From the NCBI GenBank assembly GCA_019308645.1, contig JAFDHR010000096.1, positions 1 to 8,013 of the forward strand: a stretch of 8,013 nucleotides of DNA. Direction: 5' to 3'. The DNA comes from Deltaproteobacteria bacterium. Its GTDB lineage: Bacteria > Desulfobacterota > DSM-4660 > Desulfatiglandales > B25-G16. Shown here piece by piece: positions 1 through 4,906 of the stretch (positions are counted from its first letter, which is position 1; each line of letters opens with the position of its first letter). The notes under the pieces were generated by a model that saw only the letters and a program-made list of their open reading frames with translations, ran no database searches and was not told the DNA's origin. The position numbers were made by a program, and so were the translations under genes.

Positions 1-35
1 TCTCTCTAGGACGGAGGAAAAGGAAATCGATGACT

Positions 36-263
36 CTAAAGAAGTTCTGCCCACTCCTGTAAATGTTTCTCTTTTGAATTTTTGAAATAATTCCTTGCAT
101 CTTGCTTTGAACTGAAAAGAAACAAATAGATCTGATTATTTTCAACGGATATTAACCAGAATTTGCCGTACACATGTTTCCGCAGATCATAAGGTATGTA
201 GTTGATTCTATAACTTCTGTAGCCATTACCGCTTATAACAAACTTTAATTTGAGTTTTAACAT
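36..263 (-). CDS. Small protein resembling SpoVT/AbrB DNA-binding domains (75 aa)
   Basis: A 75-residue protein with beta-rich spacing. The stretch of residues 8-48 (KFVISGNGYRSYRI, then IP-Y-DLRKHV, then FWLISVENNQIYLF) follows the usual AbrB order of strand, glycine turn, R-x-x-IP-like strand, short helix, and a strand pair ending in an E-N-N/G-x-I-x-L motif. AbrB proteins are dimeric transcription regulators and are common in archaeal viruses. The assignment rests on pattern only and is tentative. The ATG at 263 lies about 28 bases downstream of a TATA box at 288-294, so the mRNA would be leaderless or nearly so. A perfect 12-bp palindrome abuts that promoter, which would suit autoregulation. 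The gene is separated from the large minus-strand operon by a T-rich terminator, so it is an independent unit. A T-rich stretch after its stop (positions 13-25, minus strand) may terminate it. Confidence 0.65.
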   Translation of the reverse strand: MLKLKLKFVISGNGYRSYRINYIPYDLRKHVYGKFWLISVENNQIYLFLFSSKQDARNYFKNSKEKHLQEWAELL

Positions 264-287
264 GATTATAGAGTAATTCGCGTTTTC

Positions 288-294
288 TTTATAT
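288..294 (-). promoter_or_regulatory. TATA box of the 36-263 gene
   Basis: On the minus strand this reads ATATAAA within CATATAAAG. Its centre is about 28 bases before the ATG at 263, the distance expected for a leaderless archaeal transcript. Confidence 0.6.
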
Positions 295-297
295 GTT

Positions 298-309
298 TTA
301 CGATCGTAA
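298..309. promoter_or_regulatory. 12-bp perfect palindrome next to a promoter (candidate operator)
   Basis: TTACGATCGTAA is its own reverse complement. It lies 3 bases upstream of the TATA box for the 36-263 gene, over the position where TFB would contact DNA. A dimeric regulator bound here would block initiation. The product of the adjacent gene, which resembles AbrB, is a plausible but untested ligand. Confidence 0.45.
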
Positions 310-345
310 TGGGTTAAGTAAAACTTTGAAATTTATTTAATTAAC

Positions 346-357
346 GAAAAAAGAAAA
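346..357 (-). terminator. T-rich terminator of the minus-strand operon
   Basis: On the minus strand this reads TTTTCTTTTTTC, 15 bases after the stop of the last gene of the large operon (372-497). Archaeal transcription commonly ends at such U-rich tracts without a hairpin. The 11-base core TTTTCTTTTTT recurs at 7440-7450 after the plus-strand operon. Confidence 0.6.
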
Positions 358-371
358 GGAACGGAAGAAAG

Positions 372-497
372 TCAGCGTTTAGACAGCATAGAGCCAAGAA
401 TAAGTAAGACAATGAACAGGACAATAAAGGAACCAAGATCATTAGAACCTTGATTGTTGTCCGAAGTCTGTGGTGTTGTGGCGCTATAGGCTGGCAT
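372..497 (-). CDS. 41-aa single-pass membrane protein, last gene of the late operon
   Basis: A small gene of 41 residues. It begins MPAYSATTPQTSDNNQGSND, continues with a roughly 17-residue hydrophobic segment (residues 23-37, SFIVLFIVLLILGS-like) and ends in a short basic tail (MLSKR). The predicted topology is a polar N-terminus, one membrane helix and a cytosolic KR tail. The ATG at 497 is preceded by GGTGG five bases away, inside the end of the upstream gene, whose TAA lies between the two. Membrane miniproteins of this kind are often minor virion or membrane-remodelling proteins in archaeal viruses. Placement at the end of the structural operon, just before the terminator, supports a virion or exit role. 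The exact function is unknown. Confidence 0.75.
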   Translation of the reverse strand: MPAYSATTPQTSDNNQGSNDLGSFIVLFIVLLILGSMLSKR

Positions 498-498
498 A

Positions 499-747
499 TT
501 AACCACCCAAGAACAGTCTAATGATTGTCAATACGTCGCTTGGAGCGTTGGCATTAATAATGCATACATAGATACCAAGAAGAGCAAAAGCCTTCTTAAC
601 ATTGAAATCTATGCTAAAACTCCGGACTGCGCCTTGTGTCTCAGTCTTTTGACCGTTCTGTTCAGTCTTGTCTATCTGTATTAATTTGTCTGTCTTAAAC
701 TGGAAATTCACTAATTGTATTGCTTCTTTAATTGCTATTTTAATCAC
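499..747 (-). CDS. 82-aa protein of unknown function with hydrophobic C-terminal half
   Basis: An 82-residue protein. The N-terminal half is mixed and polar (MIKIAIKEAIQL..., then a Q/T/E/K-rich segment). The C-terminal half is hydrophobic (AFALLGIYVCIINANAPSDV, then LTIIRLFLGG) and could be one membrane-associated segment or a buried beta pair. It follows the 749-1528 gene by one base and is followed at once by the 372-497 gene, so all three are co-transcribed. The start is uncertain. The longest reading uses the GTG at 747, but that GTG is itself part of AGGTGAT, a strong ribosome site. Initiation may instead occur at a non-standard codon just downstream, or at the GTG of residue 13. I recognise no family. 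Confidence 0.6.
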   Translation of the reverse strand: MIKIAIKEAIQLVNFQFKTDKLIQIDKTEQNGQKTETQGAVRSFSIDFNVKKAFALLGIYVCIINANAPSDVLTIIRLFLGG

Positions 748-748
748 C

Positions 749-1528
749 TTACCATGGTGGTTCTTCGTCGTACAAGACTCTATGACGACGAACCATTATG
801 TCTAACACTTCGATAAGCGAGAGTTTTTTATCGCCTTTTTGTCCGACGAGCATATCTCCGAGATCGAAACCACCTAAAACCTCGAAGAGTTTTGTGACTG
901 CAGTAAGCGCCTGTGCTAAGATCAACAATATCGAGACAAAAGCATGTAGAAATGGAGGAAAAGGTTGCATGACCGTCTCTTCGACCTCGATTGTTTTAGT
1001 ATCCCATACTGGCTGTTTAGTCCTTGGATGACCTGGGCCACCTTCTACCCAAACGTAATCTTTGATGTAGCGAACTTCTTTCTGTTTTTTGACTTTGTCC
1101 TTCGTTGGGATCTTGATAAACTCCTCTGCTGTCCAGAGCGCAGCCAGTAGTCCTACCAGAGGTCCATATTTGACTAATCCTTCTTTGATTGTCTCTTGCG
1201 TTGTTTCTTTTGTGAAGGACTCAAGATCGAGTCCAAGAAACCCTCCAAAAATGCTTTTGCGCTTTCCTTTGCTACTTCTACGACTTCTGACTTCACGTTC
1301 TCCAGTATCTCGGTCACTGGATCGTAGTTCACTGAAGAACTTGTCGTAGATTCCGAGTTCTTTGAGTCTTCGGTAGTTTTCGAAGTCTTTGAGGAACTCT
1401 CTGAACTCGGTCTCGTCTTTGCTGGGTCTTCCGGGTTTGGTTGGGTCTCGTCCGAACAATTTCGCGGCGAGTCTGTGGTAGTCTTGATAATCTTCGGGAT
1501 CGAGTATGATTGTGTCTTCGGATTCCAT
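749..1528 (-). CDS. 259-aa membrane protein with charged N-terminal domain (late operon)
   Basis: The chosen start is the ATG at 1528, preceded by AGAGGAGAT. The open frame extends 26 codons further upstream without a better start. Residues 1-70 are charged and helical (DPEDYQDYHRL, EFREFLKDFENYRRLKELG). Residues 71-95 are basic, low-complexity and probably disordered (RDTGEREVRSRRSSKGKRK). A short hydrophobic segment lies near residues 119-132 (LVKYGPLVGLLAALW). A soluble K/E/V-rich loop with GGPGHPR follows. A clear membrane helix spans about residues 191-210 (PPFLHAFVSILLILAQALTA), and the tail is polar, ending in EEPPW. Two membrane passes with a large intervening loop suggest a virion-membrane or assembly protein. 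The first 355 coding bases also carry another long frame (1174-1560). No family recognised. Confidence 0.8.
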   Translation of the reverse strand: MESEDTIILDPEDYQDYHRLAAKLFGRDPTKPGRPSKDETEFREFLKDFENYRRLKELGIYDKFFSELRSSDRDTGEREVRSRRSSKGKRKSIFGGFLGLDLESFTKETTQETIKEGLVKYGPLVGLLAALWTAEEFIKIPTKDKVKKQKEVRYIKDYVWVEGGPGHPRTKQPVWDTKTIEVEETVMQPFPPFLHAFVSILLILAQALTAVTKLFEVLGGFDLGDMLVGQKGDKKLSLIEVLDIMVRRHRVLYDEEPPW

Positions 1529-1560
1529 TTTAGTTCTATCTCCTCTATTTTCATTGTCAT
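1174..1560 (-). CDS. 128-aa protein in an overlapping frame (candidate out-of-frame gene)
   Basis: A 128-residue frame whose ATG at 1560 overlaps the preceding gene's stop in TGATG, which favours translational coupling. A TTG directly precedes the ATG. Residues 1-28 (MTMKIEEIELKWNPKTQSYS, then IPKIIKTT) and 79-112 (DPVTEILENVKSEVVEVAKE, then SAKAFLEGFLDSIL) look folded and amphipathic. Residues 30-76 are Ser/Thr/Pro/Glu-rich and disordered, and the tail is very basic (QKKQRKRQSKKD). It shares 355 bp with the 259-aa gene in another frame. Where this frame is low-complexity the partner looks structured, and the reverse holds near residues 80-110. That is typical of true dual coding. The alternative is a chance open frame shadowing a D/E/K-rich gene. 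Coupled start, length and C-terminal quality make me favour a real gene. Confidence 0.55.
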   Translation of the reverse strand: MTMKIEEIELKWNPKTQSYSIPKIIKTTTDSPRNCSDETQPNPEDPAKTRPSSESSSKTSKTTEDSKNSESTTSSSVNYDPVTEILENVKSEVVEVAKESAKAFLEGFLDSILSPSQKKQRKRQSKKD

Positions 1561-2051
1561 CAATACTGTATGTGTATATTGACTGTTGTACCTTGAGTGT
1601 AAGCATTAGATATCGCTACTGTGCCAAATCGTGTTGCATAAACAAGGGTTACTTCTAAGGTCTCGTTCTCGTCAAGTGTTTTTGCTACTATACGTAATTT
1701 CTCGCCCTTATTGAACAGAAGATTCGTTGGTATGAATCCTACTGCATCCACAGGTGTAGAAGTAAGAGACTCGCCTACAAGAGGAATTAGACGTAGTGTT
1801 TGTCCAGTTGTTACTGCAGTATTGTGTATTAAGACAACCCTATCGGTCGTATCGCTTCTGTTCATCTTTTTGGCAATAATCTCACGTGCGGCGGCGTAAG
1901 TGCCTGCTTCTAAGAATAAGTCGAGCATTAGCCAGCGCTGGTCGTTGCTGAGTATCTCTATTCCTATGTTTTGTGCCGCAACCTGGTTCTGCGTAAGAGT
2001 CGCCTTGTAGATATGTATTGTATATTTTTCTAACAGTTCTAATAAGTTCAT
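1560..2051 (-). CDS. 163-aa probable virion protein, helical N-terminus and beta-rich C-terminus
   Basis: Residues 1-65 look helical (LLELLEKYTIHIYKATLTQN; RWLMLDLFLEAGTYAAAREI; then IAKKMNRSD). From about residue 70 the pattern becomes alternating beta strands rich in T, V and I, with turns (RVVLIHNTAVTTGQTLRLIP; EKLRIVAKTLDENETLEVTL; VYATRFGTVAISNAY; TTVNIHIQY). A beta-sandwich domain behind a helical linker suits a minor capsid, spike or penton-like protein. The ATG at 2051 overlaps the stop of the upstream gene (ATGA), and the TGA at 1560-1562 overlaps the next gene, so translation is probably coupled along the operon. No ribosome site is evident. No recognised family. The structural role is inferred from fold pattern and operon position. 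Confidence 0.8.
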   Translation of the reverse strand: MNLLELLEKYTIHIYKATLTQNQVAAQNIGIEILSNDQRWLMLDLFLEAGTYAAAREIIAKKMNRSDTTDRVVLIHNTAVTTGQTLRLIPLVGESLTSTPVDAVGFIPTNLLFNKGEKLRIVAKTLDENETLEVTLVYATRFGTVAISNAYTQGTTVNIHIQY

Positions 2052-2434
2052 TTTAACACAACCGTTAGTACAAAATTGTACGTCGCATTAGAATAGTTGT
2101 AGATCATCACTTTGACCTGCACGGGAAAGTCGCTCTCGAGCGGAAACCCTTCCTGGAAAAAACGTGATAGAGGTAGTTGATATGTGTTGACAGCCTGAAT
2201 GTAGCCTTGTGCAACAAGGAACTGTCGTGCTAATCCCGAGGAATCTCCAGTAACTCGTGTGAGGGTTATCCGTGCGAATACGGGAACACTGTTGTCTTCC
2301 TTGATAGTTAGATTAAGTCCGACGAGAGAGCCGCCGGACCGGACTGTAAAATATTTGGTGGAAGGATTCACGTTGTTAGCAAGTGAAAATTGGTATTCTT
2401 GGTATTGAACCAAACGAATACCTCCTAACGCCAT
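2048..2434 (-). CDS. 128-aa beta-rich probable capsid or virion protein
   Basis: The chosen start is the ATG at 2434, inside the last codons of the 287-aa gene, giving a 128-residue protein MALGGIRLVQYQEYQFSLAN.... The frame is open 57 codons further upstream, but that part only shadows the 287-aa gene and reads as implausible protein. From residue 8 to the end the protein is almost continuous beta strand (YFTVRSGGSLVGLNLTI; VPVFARITLTRV; AVNTYQLPLSRF; FPVQVKVMIYNYSNATYNFV; LTVVLK). It has no cysteine and few charged residues, which fits a single jelly-roll or similar capsid sandwich. It ends in ATGA overlap with the next gene. Together with the 287-aa and 163-aa proteins it forms a run of three beta-rich products. 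No family could be named. Confidence 0.8.
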   Translation of the reverse strand: MALGGIRLVQYQEYQFSLANNVNPSTKYFTVRSGGSLVGLNLTIKEDNSVPVFARITLTRVTGDSSGLARQFLVAQGYIQAVNTYQLPLSRFFQEGFPLESDFPVQVKVMIYNYSNATYNFVLTVVLK

Positions 2435-3288
2435 CTGACTGCTGCTATTCCGTCGCCGGCATTTGTCAAGGCCACAGCCAGTTTCTGGGATACATTCATA
2501 GTGAAGTTCACTCGTGGGAGTGGAAATCTGACTGGGAAATACAATCCTCCAATTCGTGAGGCTGGTACAGGTGTTCCGACGGGTGTGCCGAGAGATGGGA
2601 GCCAATTAAGAACAAAGGGCCATTCCTGAGGACTAAAGTCCTGAACTTGCGAGGCTTGAAATTCAGTATAACCGACTGTTTCTTCACCGGCCGTAGGAGC
2701 GTTTGGATTGACAAAGCCAAGTAGACCGATCAGTTCTGCAGCATCTGAATTGATGCTTAGCCCTGTTGAGAAAGCAGTGAGGCTTGCGGCACTTATCCCA
2801 GCACGTGAATATGCAACGTCGCCTCCTGCGGCTCTGGGTGTAGTATGTGACTTCAAATCCGAAATATAGTCTGCGGGAGGCTCAGAATCTGCAAAGATTA
2901 TACTGCAAGCACCAGACCAGCCACCAGTTGTAGTGACTGTCCCTGAGATACTAAGTTCAATCTTAGCGTTTGCTAAAGACTTACCAGAGGGCACTCGGAA
3001 GGGAATAAACTCGTAGAAGACAGGTGCTTCTTTGTCATTTGTTGCTATGCCGTCGGTTAACGCTGGCCCAACAACAAAGTCCTGTTTGGAAATTCCTAAG
3101 TCGCTCGAGTCTACTCGTATGACTGGTGCGCCGTTCTCTCCGTCTGTCAGAGCAGCAGGGACTATGGCTGCCAATATGCCCAAGACTGCCTGTGCGCCAA
3201 TCTTCAGGGTTATTGTGCCTAATGAATCGAAGGTGTCTTGTGTTTTGCCTTTAGCGGCAAAAGTTAAGGCTTTACTCCATGTTTTCAT
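2425..3288 (-). CDS. 287-aa candidate major capsid protein
   Basis: The largest protein of the late operon, rich in A, G, S, T, P and V, with one cysteine. Residues 1-20 are basic and amphipathic (MKTWSKALTFAAKGKTQDTF). Residues 28-47 are strongly hydrophobic (KIGAQAVLGILAAIVPAAL) and could be a membrane-facing or internal helix. The remainder (about 55-287) is beta-strand and loop sequence typical of capsid sandwiches (FYEFIPFRVPSGKSLANAKI; ELSISGTVTTTGGWSGACSI; YFPVRFPLPRVNFTMNVSQK; LAVALTNAGDGIAAVRWR). The start is secure: GAGGTGA lies six bases before the ATG at 3288. It is second in the operon, 12 bases after the 149-aa gene. High predicted abundance comes from the strong ribosome site and promoter-proximal position. 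The capsid role is inference, and no named family was recognised. Confidence 0.85.
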   Translation of the reverse strand: MKTWSKALTFAAKGKTQDTFDSLGTITLKIGAQAVLGILAAIVPAALTDGENGAPVIRVDSSDLGISKQDFVVGPALTDGIATNDKEAPVFYEFIPFRVPSGKSLANAKIELSISGTVTTTGGWSGACSIIFADSEPPADYISDLKSHTTPRAAGGDVAYSRAGISAASLTAFSTGLSINSDAAELIGLLGFVNPNAPTAGEETVGYTEFQASQVQDFSPQEWPFVLNWLPSLGTPVGTPVPASRIGGLYFPVRFPLPRVNFTMNVSQKLAVALTNAGDGIAAVRWR

Positions 3289-3300
3289 GTTGTTTCACCT

Positions 3301-3750
3301 CTAACTCAAACGCACTGGGATGCGTGAACGGGCTAACGTCCTGTTGGCGCCTCTGAAGATACCTGAGCGCTTTAGAGCCCAGACGCCCAAAAGAGGTGCT
3401 GCGCCCTGCAGGAGTTTGTCTGCTCTGAACTCAATTTTCTTGTCTGGTAGAGCGTAGATACCAGTGTATGAAGCAAGGATTTCTGCGGCTGCAGCCATGA
3501 CCTTCTTTTCAGGTCTGGCATAAATTTGTGAAGTATTGTAAGCAGAGACTGCAGGTATTGCTAATGCTGTTCCAGTGAGAAGCGGCACTTTGAATTTTCG
3601 TGCACTTGCCGCAATTTTCTTGCGGGTTTTCGCAGGAAGTTTAAATTTCTTCGTGCGACGCTTTGCGACGAGAACAGATGTAGGTTTCCCGTCTATGGCT
3701 ACATTTTTAATCCGGTAGCCTGGCGGAATTGTCATTAGTGATTTTGCCAA
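3301..3750 (-). CDS. 149-aa basic protein with hydrophobic segments, first gene of late operon
   Basis: A highly basic protein. Residues 30-55 are Lys/Arg-rich (KRRTKKFKLPAKTRKKIAAS). Hydrophobic Ala-rich stretches follow at about 56-72 (VPLLTGTALAIPAVSAY), 84-97 (MAAAAEILASYTGIYA) and 113-125 (LLQGAAPLLGVWALK). The tail is again Arg-rich (RGANRTLARSRIPVRLS). A basic region plus membrane-seeking helices suggests a protein linking genome and capsid or membrane. This is inference and no family was recognised. The start is TTG at 3750: GGTGAT lies six bases upstream and the promoter geometry puts the transcript start near 3763. A downstream ATG at 3735 has no ribosome site. The gene is led by a TATA box sandwiched between two copies of the 20-bp motif. 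Confidence 0.8.
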   Translation of the reverse strand: MAKSLMTIPPGYRIKNVAIDGKPTSVLVAKRRTKKFKLPAKTRKKIAASARKFKVPLLTGTALAIPAVSAYNTSQIYARPEKKVMAAAAEILASYTGIYALPDKKIEFRADKLLQGAAPLLGVWALKRSGIFRGANRTLARSRIPVRLS

Positions 3751-3763
3751 TTTTTTATCACCA

Positions 3764-3783
3764 AGTATCCCTGAGGTATTACA
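3764..3783 (-). repeat. 20-bp motif copy A, between TATA box and transcript start
   Basis: On the minus strand: TGTAATACCTCAGGGATACT. It begins directly after the TATA box (3784-3792) and ends about where transcription of the late operon should start. A protein bound here would probably repress it. Confidence 0.8.
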
Positions 3784-3792
3784 TTATTTAAG
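3784..3792 (-). promoter_or_regulatory. TATA box of the late operon
   Basis: On the minus strand: CTTAAATAA. It exactly fills the 9-bp gap between motif copies A and B. Its centre to the TTG at 3750 is about 38 bases, giving a leader of roughly 13 bases that contains the GGTGAT ribosome site. Confidence 0.7.
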
Positions 3793-3812
3793 GGTATCTA
3801 CCCGGTATTACA
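3793..3812 (-). repeat. 20-bp motif copy B, upstream of the late TATA box
   Basis: On the minus strand: TGTAATACCGGGTAGATACC. It sits in direct orientation 29 bp from copy A and one base after the stop codon of the 212-aa gene, so it covers the BRE position of the late promoter. Confidence 0.8.
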
Positions 3813-3813
3813 G

Positions 3814-4452
3814 TTACCAACCTGAACTCGAGGATGGAGTCGAAACTGAGCCCTGGGACTGACCACCCAACACGCTGGAAAACATGTTGAAAAGACCGAA
3901 TTCTTGTGCTTTTCTCAACAGAATCATAAATTCTCTTGGATTGCTCTGTGCTTGCTCTTTCCATTCGGGAAAAACACGATCTAACACTAATCCTACGCCG
4001 GGCGGCAAAAGCTCGGAAGCGGCGTTGACTGTCAAAGCACCTAAGGCTTGAGTGGCTTTTTTCTCAGCGTTCTTTAATTCCTCAGGACTGGCTGGTGGTA
4101 AGCCAGTCAATTGTGTCTGCATTTGTGGTAAAATCTCTTCTACGACGGCTTTGACTGACTCAGTGATAAATTCACTAATCGCTTTTTGGTTTTCTTCCTG
4201 ATCGAGTAAGGTCGCTATGGCGTTCATAGTTGTTTGTGTCAAGGCTACTTGAGTCTCTTCAGAATTAAATGATTCTGTGAGTTTTTTCGATACCTCGTCA
4301 GAAATGTTAGAAAAAATGTCATTAATGTCCTGCTCTACGGTCTCCGATTCTATTTTTCCATATTTTTTTTTGTAAATAATTAGGAAAATTAAAACCGAGA
4401 CACTTATGGCTATTAAATTACTAAATACTGTTAAAATGATTGTTTCAAGCAT
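3814..4452 (-). CDS. 212-aa membrane-anchored helical protein
   Basis: The N-terminus is one clear membrane helix (about residues 4-27, TIILTVFSNLIAISVSVLIF, then LIIYKKKYGK), with the basic residues placing the rest inside. Residues 35-105 are acidic and helical (NDIFSNISDEVSKKLTESF; LDQEENQKAISEFITESVKA), probably coiled coil. A GLPPASPEELKNAEKKATQA linker and a further helical domain (PPGVGLVLDRVFPEWKEQ; REFMILLRKAQEFGLFNMF) follow, with a Ser/Gly-rich tail. I chose the ATG at 4452, not the frame's first ATG at 4473. The expected transcript start (about 4465) lies downstream of 4473, and GGATGATTAAA-ATG aligns base for base with the leader of the 149-aa gene. It has its own promoter and may be a virion scaffold or lysis-related protein. 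The function is unknown. Confidence 0.8.
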   Translation of the reverse strand: MLETIILTVFSNLIAISVSVLIFLIIYKKKYGKIESETVEQDINDIFSNISDEVSKKLTESFNSEETQVALTQTTMNAIATLLDQEENQKAISEFITESVKAVVEEILPQMQTQLTGLPPASPEELKNAEKKATQALGALTVNAASELLPPGVGLVLDRVFPEWKEQAQSNPREFMILLRKAQEFGLFNMFSSVLGGQSQGSVSTPSSSSGW

Positions 4453-4464
4453 TTTAATCATCCA

Positions 4465-4484
4465 AGTATCCATGAGGTATTACA
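4465..4484 (-). repeat. 20-bp motif copy C, between TATA box and start of the 212-aa gene
   Basis: On the minus strand: TGTAATACCTCATGGATACT, 19 of 20 bases identical to copy A. It has the same placement relative to TATA box, ribosome site and start, so the two minus-strand promoters are duplicates of one design. Confidence 0.8.
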
Positions 4485-4485
4485 G

Positions 4486-4494
4486 AATATAAAG
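4486..4494 (-). promoter_or_regulatory. TATA box of the 212-aa gene
   Basis: On the minus strand: CTTTATATT, ending one base before motif copy C. The expected transcript start is near 4465, which excludes the ATG at 4473 as the start codon. Confidence 0.65.
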
Positions 4495-4523
4495 TTTAGT
4501 AGTTAGCTGAGTCGTTCATTAGC

Positions 4524-4543
4524 GGTATCCCTACCGTATTACA
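4524..4543 (-). repeat. 20-bp motif copy D, left arm of a 43-bp inverted pair
   Basis: On the minus strand: TGTAATACGGTAGGGATACC. It faces copy E with a 3-bp spacer, so the invariant 8-mers form GTATTACA-tag-TGTAATAC at the centre. It lies between the divergent promoters. Confidence 0.8.
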
Positions 4544-4546
4544 TAG

Positions 4547-4566
4547 TGTAATACAGGGGTCATACC
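4547..4566 (+). repeat. 20-bp motif copy E, directly upstream of the early TATA box
   Basis: On the plus strand: TGTAATACAGGGGTCATACC. It ends three bases before the TATA box of the plus-strand operon, covering the BRE position. Confidence 0.8.
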
Positions 4567-4569
4567 AAG

Positions 4570-4577
4570 ATATAAAT
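4570..4577 (+). promoter_or_regulatory. TATA box of the early (plus-strand) operon
   Basis: ATATAAAT, inside GATATAAATTT. The expected transcript start is near 4598-4600, giving a 12-14 base leader before the ATG at 4612 with only a weak GTGAG ribosome site. Confidence 0.7.
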
Positions 4578-4611
4578 TTGAATCTAACTGCGGGAGACGT
4601 GAGTTGAAATT

Positions 4612-4788
4612 ATGTCAACAGAAAAAAAGTCGTTCAGAGGTCGCTTTGATACGACAGAGAAGAAATATATAGAAATTACAGAGCGAAAAAACAAATTAGT
4701 TGCTCTTTTTATTGTTGAATACACACCTCCTCCTACACAAGACGATTCTAAACCCTTCAAAGTCTCTTGGAGGGAAGAGGATGTGTAA
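4612..4788 (+). CDS. 58-aa charged protein, first gene of the early operon
   Basis: The 58-residue protein begins MSTEKKSFRGRFDTTEKKYI and ends DSKPFKVSWREEDV. It is highly charged, with a central strand-like LVALFIVEYTPPP segment and no cysteine. Its position directly behind the early promoter, flanked by motif copies D/E in front and F across its stop codon, is typical for an autoregulatory DNA-binding protein. It is the best positional candidate for the protein that binds the 20-bp motif. However, I see no definite ribbon-helix-helix or helix-turn-helix, so this remains inference. The TATA position and the ATG fit a short leader. Confidence 0.65.
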   Translation: MSTEKKSFRGRFDTTEKKYIEITERKNKLVALFIVEYTPPPTQDDSKPFKVSWREEDV

Positions 4789-4906
4789 TACCTGGGTCAC
4801 ACTTAGGTTTTTAAAATCTCTTGTTAAGATAAAATCGTGGTGCTCAGGCTGGTATCAAGAAAAAAATCATCACCTAGATCACATTTTTGTCAGTCTTTTT
4901 TCTTGA
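4781..4906 (+). CDS. Possible 41-aa protein overlapping the small RNA (doubtful)
   Basis: A frame of 41 residues (MCNTWVTLRFLKSLVKIKSW then CSGWYQEKNHHLDHIFVSLF). Its ATG is preceded by GGAGGGAAGAGG, a good ribosome site seven bases away within the 58-aa gene. Against it, the sequence also encodes motif copy F, a TATA-like box and one side of a strong RNA structure, and the protein resembles no family. It may be real only on read-through transcripts from the upstream promoter, or may be a chance frame. Confidence 0.25.
   Translation: MCNTWVTLRFLKSLVKIKSWCSGWYQEKNHHLDHIFVSLFS
4784..4803 (+). repeat. 20-bp motif copy F, upstream of the small-RNA promoter
   Basis: On the plus strand: TGTAATACCTGGGTCACACT. 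It keeps the invariant 8-mer and differs by one base in the second ATAC (ACAC). It overlaps the stop codon of the 58-aa gene and ends four bases before a TATA-like box. Confidence 0.7.
4808..4817 (+). promoter_or_regulatory. TATA-like box in front of the small RNA
   Basis: TTTTTAAAAT, placed after motif copy F as the early TATA box is placed after copy E. About 25 bases downstream of its centre is 4837-4839, exactly where the base-paired segment begins. Confidence 0.5.

Noticed and set aside
798..1349. Three plus-strand open frames of 61-86 codons opposite the 259-aa gene
   Set aside because: They are antisense to well-supported minus-strand genes, lack ribosome sites and overlap each other. 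They look like shadows of the codon pattern.
2435..2720. Upstream extension of the 128-aa gene, and a 70-codon frame beside it, inside the candidate capsid gene
   Set aside because: Both only shadow the 287-aa reading frame and their protein sequence looks random. The ATG at 2434 gives a coherent beta-rich protein.
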